From assembly GCA_045598045.1 (NCBI GenBank), contig JAZLLG010000087.1, positions 1 through 12,228 on the forward strand: a DNA stretch of 12,228 nt. The letters run 5' to 3'. The DNA comes from RGIG3528 sp045598045 (lineage in GTDB: Bacteria; Bacillota; Clostridia; Lachnospirales; Lachnospiraceae). The notes beneath the pieces are model-generated. The model worked only from the letters and a program-made list of their open reading frames with translations. It was not told the origin of the DNA and did not search any database. The position numbers and the translations under genes are program-made. This document shows positions 6,841 through 12,228 of this stretch, piece by piece (position 1 is the stretch's first letter; every line of letters begins with the position of its first letter).

Positions 6841-8259
6841 ATGAAAAAGAAACTGTCAACTACCTTATTAATCTTAATGATGATACTTACTCTTTTGGGC
6901 TGTGATGCTAACAGAGCCATGGCTCTTAATGATGGTAGCAGTAATGTTTTATTGAAAATCAACAGTCAGAATATACCAAAAGATAACAATGATGTTACCA
7001 AACCGAATGCACAGAAAACAAATGAACTAAAAGTAAATGAACAAAAAGCAGATGAATCGATAACAATGGCGTCTGCGTTTATTGTAAATGATGAACTTAT
7101 TTTTGTTATGTCTGATGGCACCCAAATTAACATTGGAAAAGTACAAGGCGAACAAGGCGAAAAAAGAGTGCAGGGCGAAAAAGGCGAAAAAGGCGATAAA
7201 GGCGAACAGGGTGAACAAGGCGAACAAGGCGAACAAGGAGTGCAGGGCGAACAAGGCTTAAAAGGTGATAAAGGCGAACAAGGCTTAAAAGGCGATAAAG
7301 GCGATCAGGGCGAACAAGGCTTAAAAGGCGATAAAGGCGATCAGGGCGAACAAGGCTTAAAAGGCGATAAAGGTGATAAGGGCGATAAAGGCGACAAAGG
7401 GGATAAAGGAGAAGACGGAAGCGATGCAACCGCCACTGATCTTACAATCAGCAATTTCCAAAGCGGTGTGGTGACTTCCTCGCTTACATCATCTTCAACA
7501 GATGCTCAATTGGCAACAGCTAAATCAATTTTTGAGGCATTAACCGGCAAACTGGATAATAATTTAGGAATAGCCAATGCCGGCAAATATTTAAAAGTAA
7601 ATACGGATGGCTCAATCATTACGGAAAGCTTTTCAGCTATCGAGATAGCAGATGATTTGACTACAGATGATGGTACAAAAGCGCTTAGTGCTAAACAGGG
7701 AAAAGCACTGAATGATACAAAGGCTAATATTTCAGATACTTATTCAAAAGACGAGGTTGACGACCTGTTTGAAGCATTCTTCAATGTTATGTATCCTGTA
7801 GGTTCACAATATACCTCTTATGATGCAAATTTCAATCCAAACAATACAGATGGTTGGAACGGAACTTGGGAAATGATTGAGGAAGGATATTTTGTTGAAG
7901 CAACTGTCGATCCTGAATTAATCGGTACAACAATAGATGCCGGATTACCAAATATTATGGGTGCATTCGGTGCATTTACCTATGCTAATAAGACTTGTGC
8001 AATTCAATTCACAGATGCAGAAGGTGCATATGCTATAACTAACAGACGTTATAATAATGATAGTGCATTTGCAGACCCGGACAACCCTCAGCAATATTTA
8101 TATACACATTACAAACTTGGGTTTAGTGCTGCAAGTGGAGAATGTGGAACCCAAACGGATAATACTGTTGTGCCTACTTTTGAAAATAAAGTATATGGTA
8201 AGTCTGAAACCGTTCAACCCAAATCTATCCTTGCATATATTTGGAAAAGAGTGGAATAA
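6841..8259 (+). CDS. Collagen-like lipoprotein with phage tail-fibre-like C-terminus
   Basis: This 472-residue protein begins with a lysine-rich, hydrophobic lipoprotein signal ending LTLLGC (lipid-modified Cys21 predicted). After a spacer comes a collagen-like domain of about 30 Gly-X-Y triplets (residues 103-193), rich in GEQ, GDK and GLK, with one Gly replaced by Arg at 109. Behind it, LTTDDGTKALSAKQGKAL, MYPVGSQYTS (317-326), NGTWEMIEEGYF, DAGLPNIMG (366-374) and VYGKSETVQPKS (451-462) follow the pattern of tips of phage tail fibres and collars. The likely picture is a membrane-anchored trimeric stalk carrying a binding tip. The gene is AT-richer than its neighbours and lies where flgM/flgK would follow yvyF, suggesting acquisition. 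The ligand is unknown; adhesin, phage-binding or stray tail-fibre functions are all possible. Confidence 0.82.
   Translation: MKKKLSTTLLILMMILTLLGCDANRAMALNDGSSNVLLKINSQNIPKDNNDVTKPNAQKTNELKVNEQKADESITMASAFIVNDELIFVMSDGTQINIGKVQGEQGEKRVQGEKGEKGDKGEQGEQGEQGEQGVQGEQGLKGDKGEQGLKGDKGDQGEQGLKGDKGDQGEQGLKGDKGDKGDKGDKGDKGEDGSDATATDLTISNFQSGVVTSSLTSSSTDAQLATAKSIFEALTGKLDNNLGIANAGKYLKVNTDGSIITESFSAIEIADDLTTDDGTKALSAKQGKALNDTKANISDTYSKDEVDDLFEAFFNVMYPVGSQYTSYDANFNPNNTDGWNGTWEMIEEGYFVEATVDPELIGTTIDAGLPNIMGAFGAFTYANKTCAIQFTDAEGAYAITNRRYNNDSAFADPDNPQQYLYTHYKLGFSAASGECGTQTDNTVVPTFENKVYGKSETVQPKSILAYIWKRVE
7246..7380 (+). repeat. In-frame 36-bp tandem repeats in the collagen domain
   Basis: A shortened 27-bp unit (7246-7272) is followed by three 36-bp units (7273-7308, 7309-7344, 7345-7380). 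Each full unit encodes GEQGLKGDKGDQ or a close variant. The second and third units are identical, and the fourth differs only at its end, which points to recent duplication by slippage or recombination. Units are multiples of nine bases and so preserve both reading frame and Gly-X-Y phase. Confidence 0.93.
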
Positions 8260-8305
8260 GTGATTCGCTTCTCACGATTAAGACTTCATCGATAATACAT
8301 TAATT

Positions 8306-8334
8306 AGAGCCCGTCATTTTTGGCGGGCTCTTTC
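8306..8334 (+). terminator. Intrinsic terminator after the collagen-like gene
   Basis: AGAGCCCGTC (8306-8315) pairs with GGCGGGCTCT (8322-8331) over ten positions, including one T-G wobble, around a six-base loop. A short T run follows (8329-8333 is TCTTT). It lies 46 bases after the stop codon and closes the unit before the next promoter. Confidence 0.78.
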
Positions 8335-8387
8335 TGCACCTCAAAAAGCAAAAGTTTGAAACGGCACTTTTATATTTCGTAAGAAAG

Positions 8388-8396
8388 TGGTAGAAT
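8388..8396 (+). promoter_or_regulatory. Extended -10 promoter candidate for the DUF4870-type gene
   Basis: TGG-TAGAAT (8388-8396) fits an extended -10 element. The -35 region at the right distance (TTTTAT, 8368-8373) is weak, which is typical for extended -10 promoters. It lies between the upstream terminator and the gene at 8477 and would give a leader of about 75 bases. Confidence 0.5.
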
Positions 8397-8476
8397 ACGA
8401 ATATGCTTTGGAATGGCATTTCGGACAGGGGTCCGGCCATACAGCATACAATTTATGGAGAAGAGAGGAACATATT

Positions 8477-8866
8477 ATGTCCGACATTAATGACAAACTT
8501 AATGAACTTAACAACACTGCTGACACCACTTCCGAGTTTTCTCAGGAAGACATCGAGCAGAACAAAGTAATGGCAATACTTGCCTACCTTTCATGGCTTG
8601 TACTCATTCCGATTTTTGCGGCTAAGGAGTCCAAGTTTGCACGTTACCATGTTAATCAGGGCCTTGTGCTTGCAATTGCAGAAATTATCATTTGGATTGT
8701 TTTTGGTATTCTTGCACAAATTCCTTTTATCGGATTAATCTTCTCGTTAATTAACGCATTACTCAGCCTTGGCTGCTTCGTTCTTGCAATCCTCGGCATC
8801 GTTAATGCAGCAAACGGAAAAGCCAAAGAGCTTCCCATCATTGGCAAGGTTAAAATTTTGAAGTAA
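8477..8866 (+). CDS. DUF4870-type small membrane protein
   Basis: A 129-residue protein with an acidic, hydrophilic N-terminus (about 35 residues) followed by the DUF4870 pattern: LAYLSWLVLIPIF, KESKFARYHVNQGL, two further hydrophobic segments with an intervening IPFIG, and a C-terminal KELPIIGKVKIL. About three membrane helices are predicted. The family is widespread and distantly resembles Tic20, but its function is not known. The ATG at 8477 is chosen because AGAGAGG (8462-8468) sits just before it and homologues begin near there; an earlier ATG at 8387 overlaps the likely promoter and gives a non-conserved extension. It is a single-gene unit between two terminators, so it is not obviously tied to its neighbours. 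Confidence 0.78.
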   Translation: MSDINDKLNELNNTADTTSEFSQEDIEQNKVMAILAYLSWLVLIPIFAAKESKFARYHVNQGLVLAIAEIIIWIVFGILAQIPFIGLIFSLINALLSLGCFVLAILGIVNAANGKAKELPIIGKVKILK

Positions 8867-8897
8867 AACTGAATTGATACTTTGTAATGCGCTAAAG

Positions 8898-8926
8898 GAA
8901 GGCCATGAAAACGGGCCTTCTTTTTT
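8898..8926 (+). terminator. Intrinsic terminator after the DUF4870-type gene
   Basis: GAAGGCC (8898-8904) pairs with GGCCTTC (8914-8920) around a nine-base loop and is followed directly by six T. It begins 31 bases after the stop codon. A new promoter starts 15 bases downstream, so the next operon is independent. Confidence 0.88.
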
Positions 8927-8941
8927 ATACTGAAAAATCTC

Positions 8942-8970
8942 TTGACAAACTAATATTATGGTGATATCAT
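8942..8970 (+). promoter_or_regulatory. Consensus promoter of the YhfC-SPFH-RHH operon
   Basis: A perfect TTGACA (8942-8947), 17-base spacer and TATCAT (8965-8970) precede the gene at 9011. This should be strong unless repressed, and its -10 box lies inside a palindromic operator candidate, which fits repression control. Confidence 0.83.
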
Positions 8971-8983
8971 TTTGATATCAAAA
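8962..8983. promoter_or_regulatory. Double TGATATCA operator candidate over the -10 box
   Basis: Two identical 8-bp palindromes, TGATATCA at 8962-8969 and 8973-8980, are separated by TTT. The second is extended to a perfect 14-bp palindrome, TTTTGATATCAAAA (8970-8983). The first covers most of the -10 hexamer and the second covers the likely transcription start. Spacing of the two centres is 11 bp, about one helical turn, as expected for side-by-side dimer binding. The regulator is unknown; the RHH protein at the end of the operon is one candidate. Confidence 0.55.
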
Positions 8984-9010
8984 GAGAAGAGCTCTCTAAG
9001 GAGGAATATA

Positions 9011-9892
9011 ATGACAGAAGCACTTTTACAGAAATACGGATTTACACAAATCCCTGCATTAACTACTGTCGGCATTGTATTTTCACTGATTATAAGCATC
9101 GGGCTTCCGATTACTCTTCTGATTATATGGAGAGTAAAGACAAAGGCAAATGTATCGATGTTTTTCATTGGCGCAGCTACGTTCATTTCCTTTGCACTGC
9201 TTCTTGAAAAACTGATTCAGGCATCTTTATTTGCTGCAACAGGGGACACGATAACAGGAAACATCTTCCTTCTTGCACTTGTGGGAGGTCTTTTCGCCGG
9301 AGTGTTTGAAGAAGTGGGGCGGTACATAGCGATGCTCATCTTTATGACGGGCAAAAAGAAAACCAAAGAAAATTCCATTATGCTTGGAATCGGCCACGGC
9401 GGCATTGAAGCAATCATTCTTCTTGGCTTTGCGGAGATATCAAATCTTGTGACTGTTGCGATGTTGAATTCCGGTCTGCTTCAGACTTCGCTTGGACTTT
9501 CGGAAGCGGTTATGTCGGCGGATCTGCTCGAACAGAATATCGCTGCTCTTGCGCCTTTATGGACGGAAAATCCGATTCTGTTTTTCCTTGGAGGCATAGA
9601 AAGAATATTTGCAATCTCTTTCCATATCTGCATGTCATATCTTGTATACCGAGGATACAGAGACAGAAAGGTTGTTAAGCTTCTTCTGGCCATTGCATTG
9701 CACACTTTATACGACGGAATCATGTTGCTTATAAACTCCAGATTCGGAGCTACGGTAACAGAAATCTATCTTGCAATCTGCGCAGTGGCTATAGTGATCT
9801 ATACAATTAATGTATATAGGAAAGATAATGATGAAACGGTCGTAACAGCGACGAAAACCGCTGAAAACCCGGACGAAAATCCGGAAGCATAA
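9011..9892 (+). CDS. YhfC-family putative intramembrane metalloprotease
   Basis: The 293-residue product is a polytopic membrane protein with about seven hydrophobic segments. It has the three motifs of the YhfC family (related to CPBP/CAAX-type proteases): FEEVGR with E100, E101 and R104; HGGIE with H129 and E133; and HTLYD with H231 and D235. These residues are expected to bind zinc and catalyse cleavage within the membrane; no substrate is established. The start at 9011 has a textbook AAGGAGG (8998-9004); an in-frame ATG at 8972 falls inside the operator and is rejected. A hydrophilic tail (about the last 20 residues) follows the final helix. The next gene begins 14 bases after the stop, with its ribosome site overlapping that stop, so the protease and SPFH protein are probably made together. 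Confidence 0.85.
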   Translation: MTEALLQKYGFTQIPALTTVGIVFSLIISIGLPITLLIIWRVKTKANVSMFFIGAATFISFALLLEKLIQASLFAATGDTITGNIFLLALVGGLFAGVFEEVGRYIAMLIFMTGKKKTKENSIMLGIGHGGIEAIILLGFAEISNLVTVAMLNSGLLQTSLGLSEAVMSADLLEQNIAALAPLWTENPILFFLGGIERIFAISFHICMSYLVYRGYRDRKVVKLLLAIALHTLYDGIMLLINSRFGATVTEIYLAICAVAIVIYTINVYRKDNDETVVTATKTAENPDENPEA

Positions 9893-9906
9893 AAGGAGGA
9901 AATATT

Positions 9907-10920
9907 ATGACAGAAAAAATCTACAAATCAAAACAGAATGGCTTTGGTGCATTTTTATTATTCCTTGTTCTCTATGTTGCTGCTATATTTGTGCTTATAT
10001 GGGGAGCTGCAGGGGTAACGGAATCAGTCGCAGCAATAATCGCACTTGCTATCGGCGGTATCTGGCTTTGCATAGGCTGGATTCCCTTCCTCGGCTTTAA
10101 GGTTATCAAACCTCAGGAGGCACTTGTCCTTACACTTTTCGGTACATACAAGGGTACAATCAAGGAGGCCGGTTTCTACTGGGTTAATCCTTTTTGCTCA
10201 GCAGTAAACCCTGCAGCAGGCACGAAGCTTGCACAGAGCGGTGATGTTCCCGCAACAAAGGTAGCAGGCACTCAGCTTAGCGGTGCAAATGTTGCGGAAA
10301 TGTACAATAAGAAGATTTCACTTAAGGCAATGACTCTTTCAAACGGCAGACAGAAGATTAATGACTGTCTTGGTAACCCTGTTGAAATCGCAATTGCAGT
10401 AATCTGGAAGGTTACAGATACAGCTAAGGCTGTGTTTAACGTAGACAACTACAAAGAGTACCTTTCACTTCAGTGTGACTCGGCTTTAAGAAACATTGTT
10501 CGTATATATCCTTATGACGTTGCACAGAATATTGATACAACAGGCGACGGTCATCCGGACGAAGGCAGCCTTCGTGGTTCTGCAGAGGTTGTTGCAGAGC
10601 GCATCAAACAGGAAATCCAGAGCAAAGTTGCCGAGGCAGGTCTTGAGGTACTTGATGCACGTATCACATATCTTGCATATGCTCCCGAAATCGCATCTGT
10701 TATGCTTCAGCGCCAGCAGGCTTCGGCTATTATCGATGCAAGAAAGATGATTGTTGATGGTGCGGTAGGTATGGTTGAAATGGCTCTTGAGCGTCTCAAT
10801 GAAAACAATGTTGTTGAGCTTGACGAAGAGCGCAAGGCTGCTATGGTTTCCAACCTTCTTGTAGTTCTTTGCGGAAATCACGATGCACAGCCTGTTGTTA
10901 ATTCCGGTAGTCTTTACTAA
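9907..10920 (+). CDS. SPFH/band-7 domain membrane protein
   Basis: This 337-residue protein has two N-terminal hydrophobic stretches (about residues 13-34 and 41-64), then an SPFH/band-7 domain beginning KVIKPQEALVLTLFGTYKGT, with the family's GFYWVNPF, an IAIAVIWKV strand and a helical RIKQEIQSKVAEAGLEVLDARI region leading to YAPEIASVMLQRQQA. SPFH proteins (stomatin, flotillin, HflK/C) oligomerise at membranes and often control proteases. An insert of about 45 residues (near 100-145) sits between the first strand and the IAIAVIWKV strand. A strong AAAGGAGG overlaps the yhfC-type stop, indicating tight coupling. A protease partner would be the natural reading, by analogy with HflKC-FtsH, but this is inference. 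Confidence 0.86.
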   Translation: MTEKIYKSKQNGFGAFLLFLVLYVAAIFVLIWGAAGVTESVAAIIALAIGGIWLCIGWIPFLGFKVIKPQEALVLTLFGTYKGTIKEAGFYWVNPFCSAVNPAAGTKLAQSGDVPATKVAGTQLSGANVAEMYNKKISLKAMTLSNGRQKINDCLGNPVEIAIAVIWKVTDTAKAVFNVDNYKEYLSLQCDSALRNIVRIYPYDVAQNIDTTGDGHPDEGSLRGSAEVVAERIKQEIQSKVAEAGLEVLDARITYLAYAPEIASVMLQRQQASAIIDARKMIVDGAVGMVEMALERLNENNVVELDEERKAAMVSNLLVVLCGNHDAQPVVNSGSLY

Positions 10921-10938
10921 TTGACAGGAGGAAAATAA

Positions 10939-11136
10939 ATGGGCGAAAAAAAGCAAGTTCCGCTTCGCCTGTCAGAGCAGCTGTATGATGCCGTAGCAAA
11001 ATGGGCAGAGGATGATTTTCGGTCGATAAACGGTCAGATTGAATATCTGTTGTCCGAGTGCGTCAGGCAGCGTAAGAAAAACGGTAAGTATGTAGGCGAA
11101 GAAATAGATAAACCTTTAGATATTGATATAAAATGA
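10939..11136 (+). CDS. Small Arc-type ribbon-helix-helix protein
   Basis: The 65-residue product fits the ribbon-helix-helix fold: a short strand (KQVPLRLS, residues 5-12), helix A (EQLYDAVAKWAEDDF) and, after RSINGQ, helix B (IEYLLSECVRQRKK). Strand residues of the dimer would touch the DNA major groove, as in Arc. A strong AGGAGG (10926-10931) lies seven bases before the ATG, 18 bases behind the SPFH stop. Small Arc-like genes commonly follow SPFH genes in clostridia (recalled, not checked here). It may regulate the operon or bind the SPFH protein. The last two bases of its TGA stop are the first two bases of the 38-bp palindrome, so the natural C-terminus may have been altered. Confidence 0.8.
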   Translation: MGEKKQVPLRLSEQLYDAVAKWAEDDFRSINGQIEYLLSECVRQRKKNGKYVGEEIDKPLDIDIK

Positions 11137-11213
11137 GTGAGACAGGGGGACGGGGTTGTGTATTCATTTTCGAAACGAAAATGAATACACAACCCCGTCC
11201 CCCTGTCTCACTC
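11135..11213. repeat. Perfect 38-bp inverted repeat, GGGGGACGGGG family
   Basis: The left arm 11135-11172 is perfectly complementary to the right arm 11176-11213 across a three-base loop (AAA). The arm contains GAGTGAGACA, GGGGGACGGGG and TTGTGTATTCATTTTCG in that order. Twenty-five bases (11145-11169) recur exactly at 12204-12228, and a partial inverted copy is at 1-32. It fills the gap between the convergent RHH and cvfB genes, ending three bases from the cvfB stop, and can form a very stable hairpin in either transcript, so it may serve as a two-way terminator. It resembles REP-type elements moved by IS200-like (RAYT) transposases, but none is encoded here. Confidence 0.92.
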
Positions 11214-11216
11214 GCT

Positions 11217-12092
11217 TCACTTTATTCGTTCAATGCCGTTTTCGTGAATCAGTATGCGACCGTCCTTTTGAAGATGGCCGATAGCGCGCTTAAAGGCGTT
11301 CTTGCTGAGACCGAATTTTGCGAGGATAAGCTCGGGAGAAGTTTTGTCGTGATATGGCAGAAAACCGCCCGCATCAACAAGAGCTTCGAAAATCTTTTCT
11401 CCGTCGGAATCGAGCTCGGTGTAGGCTTTTCCCCGGAGTGAAAGCTCCAGACGTCCGTCTTCGAGAACGCGGGAAACGTGAGCCTCAATGTGCATTCCGG
11501 GAAGAACCTGAGAGAAAAGCCTGTGCTTCGGAATGAGAGCCGAATATTTGTCATCAACGGCGATGTATGCGCCAAATGCATCTATTTTCTCATAGCACGT
11601 GCCGGAAACCACGTCATCAAGCTTATACGGCGACTTGTTTTCAAGCATATTGTAGACTTTCATGGTTGCGCAAAGTCTGCTGGACTTGTCTGAATAGAGA
11701 GAAACAAGAACCTGATCGCCACGCTTAACGCGGTACGTTTGCTCCTTGAAGGGAAGGAATAAATCCTTCATAAGCCCCCAATCAAGAAAAGCACCGATAC
11801 TTCCGACATCTTTAACGGTAAGCTTTTTCACTTCGCCCATTGTAAGGCCCGGAACTGTGGTCGTGGCAATGGGTCTGTCTTCGGAATCCTTGTAAATGAA
11901 TACTTCGACAATATCGCCTGTTTTTAATCCTTCTGCCTGCTTTTTTGGTAAAAGGATATTTTTTGAATCAATTTGTTCGTTTTCGGGTACATCTGCAACT
12001 GTAGTTTCGTCAGCAACGTCAGATGACAGATAGGCACCATGGTCTGCCAGTTTAGCAACACGGAGCTTCTGCATTCTTCCTAAATAAAACAT
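11217..12092 (-). CDS. cvfB: CvfB-type S1-domain RNA-binding regulator
   Basis: The 291-residue protein matches CvfB (YitL) in length and order. S1-like OB domains include GYL-type sheets, DVGSIGAFLDWGLMKDLFLPF and DAFGAYIAVDDKYSALIP, and a C-terminal winged helix holds SPELILAKFGLSKNAFKRAIGHL and DGRILIHENGIERI. CvfB binds RNA and influences virulence-factor expression in Staphylococcus; its general role is thought to be post-transcriptional control. The start at 12092 is chosen for its AAGGAGGAC site (12101-12109) and because the longer reading from 12188 begins in the promoter. An acidic insert (about residues 23-44) interrupts the first S1 domain. It runs convergent to the SPFH operon. 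Confidence 0.88.
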   Translation of the reverse strand: MFYLGRMQKLRVAKLADHGAYLSSDVADETTVADVPENEQIDSKNILLPKKQAEGLKTGDIVEVFIYKDSEDRPIATTTVPGLTMGEVKKLTVKDVGSIGAFLDWGLMKDLFLPFKEQTYRVKRGDQVLVSLYSDKSSRLCATMKVYNMLENKSPYKLDDVVSGTCYEKIDAFGAYIAVDDKYSALIPKHRLFSQVLPGMHIEAHVSRVLEDGRLELSLRGKAYTELDSDGEKIFEALVDAGGFLPYHDKTSPELILAKFGLSKNAFKRAIGHLQKDGRILIHENGIERIK

Positions 12093-12115
12093 GTTTTTCC
12101 GTCCTCCTTTATGTG

Positions 12116-12130
12116 GCGTGCTTTGCACGC
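12116..12130 (-). other. Small hairpin in the cvfB 5' leader
   Basis: GCGTGC (12116-12121) and GCACGC (12125-12130) pair around TTT. In the minus-strand transcript this hairpin lies six bases upstream of the AAGGAGGAC ribosome site and follows a U run. It could influence access to that site or protect the 5' end; it is not placed as a terminator. Confidence 0.5.
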
Positions 12131-12159
12131 AAAAAAACAATTCTGTGAAATGCGTGAGA

Positions 12160-12188
12160 GTTATAACATGACACGAAAGGTTTGTCAA
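12160..12188 (-). promoter_or_regulatory. Promoter of cvfB
   Basis: Read on the minus strand, a perfect TTGACA (12188-12183) is followed after 17 bases by TATAAC (12165-12160), with TG in the extended -10 position. The leader to the ATG at 12092 is about 60 bases. The AT-rich edge of the repeat copy at 12191-12228 lies immediately upstream of the -35 box. Confidence 0.82.
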
Positions 12189-12190
12189 AT

Positions 12191-12228
12191 AAAAAATGAT
12201 ACCGGGGGACGGGGTTGTGTATTCATTT
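12191..12228. repeat. Partial copy of the dispersed palindrome at the right edge
   Basis: Bases 12204-12228 are identical to 11145-11169 of the complete palindrome. The left flank differs: AAAAAATGATACC here, GAGTGAGACA there, while the flank of the copy at 1-32 matches this one. The second arm lies beyond the window. Two flank types thus exist for one shared core. Confidence 0.85.

Noticed and set aside
7246..7380. Regular 36-bp repeats that could suggest a CRISPR array
   Set aside because: The units are directly adjacent with no spacers and lie in frame in the collagen-like gene.
7027..7429. Minus-strand frames opposite the collagen repeats
   Set aside because: Their low-complexity Leu/Phe/Arg sequence is the mirror of the Gly-X-Y codons; no start signals were seen.
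7700..8259. Diversity-generating retroelement target in the C-terminal domain
   Set aside because: No reverse transcriptase, template repeat or C-type lectin signature was found in the window.
8387..8476. Longer N-terminus for the DUF4870-type protein
   Set aside because: The ATG at 8387 precedes the probable -10 box, and the extra 30 residues do not resemble the family.
11133..11441. Plus-strand reading frame starting in the palindrome
   Set aside because: It is antisense to cvfB, has no ribosome site and no recognisable domain.
12116..12130. Hairpin next to a homopolymer run read as a terminator
   Set aside because: On the plus strand A follows the stem, and on the minus strand the T run precedes it; it also lies in the cvfB leader.

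Overview
The window looks like chromosomal DNA of a flagellated, anaerobe-like member of the Bacillota, most likely class Clostridia. The reasons are the order mbl - flhO-like - flhP-like and comFC - yvyF (both known from Bacillus and clostridia), strong GGAGG ribosome sites, sigma-A type promoters, and dispersed GGGGGACGGGG palindromes of a kind often seen in clostridial genomes. No species can be named from this sequence. Both window ends lie inside copies of the same palindromic repeat, so the window may be a contig that broke at those repeats.

Bases 1-6634 form a dense plus-strand block behind a near-consensus promoter at 110-138: an Mbl/MreB actin homologue, two flagellar rod/hook proteins of the FlgF/FlgG family, a rod-binding (FlgJ N-terminal type) protein, the RecD2 helicase (its start overlaps the preceding stop), a ComFC-type phosphoribosyltransferase and the flagellar-region protein YvyF. 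The block joins cell-shape, flagellar-rod, DNA-repair and DNA-uptake genes.

At 6635-8334 the flagellar synteny stops. Where flgM/flgK would follow yvyF in Bacillus, there is a 206-base structured leader and an AT-richer gene for a predicted lipoprotein. It has a collagen-like Gly-X-Y domain and a C-terminal domain like those of phage tail fibres, and is closed by a hairpin terminator. This looks like an acquired, surface-exposed module.

At 8388-8926 a small DUF4870-type membrane protein forms its own unit with promoter and terminator. At 8942-11136 follows a compact operon with a consensus promoter overlapped by a TGATATCA-TTT-TGATATCA operator candidate. It encodes a YhfC-type intramembrane metalloprotease, an SPFH/band-7 membrane protein and a ribbon-helix-helix protein. 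This protease-scaffold-regulator set is the best candidate in the window for a poorly described system.

At 11135-11213 a perfect 38-bp inverted repeat separates this operon from the convergent minus-strand gene cvfB (S1-domain RNA-binding regulator), whose own promoter lies next to the repeat copy at the right edge.
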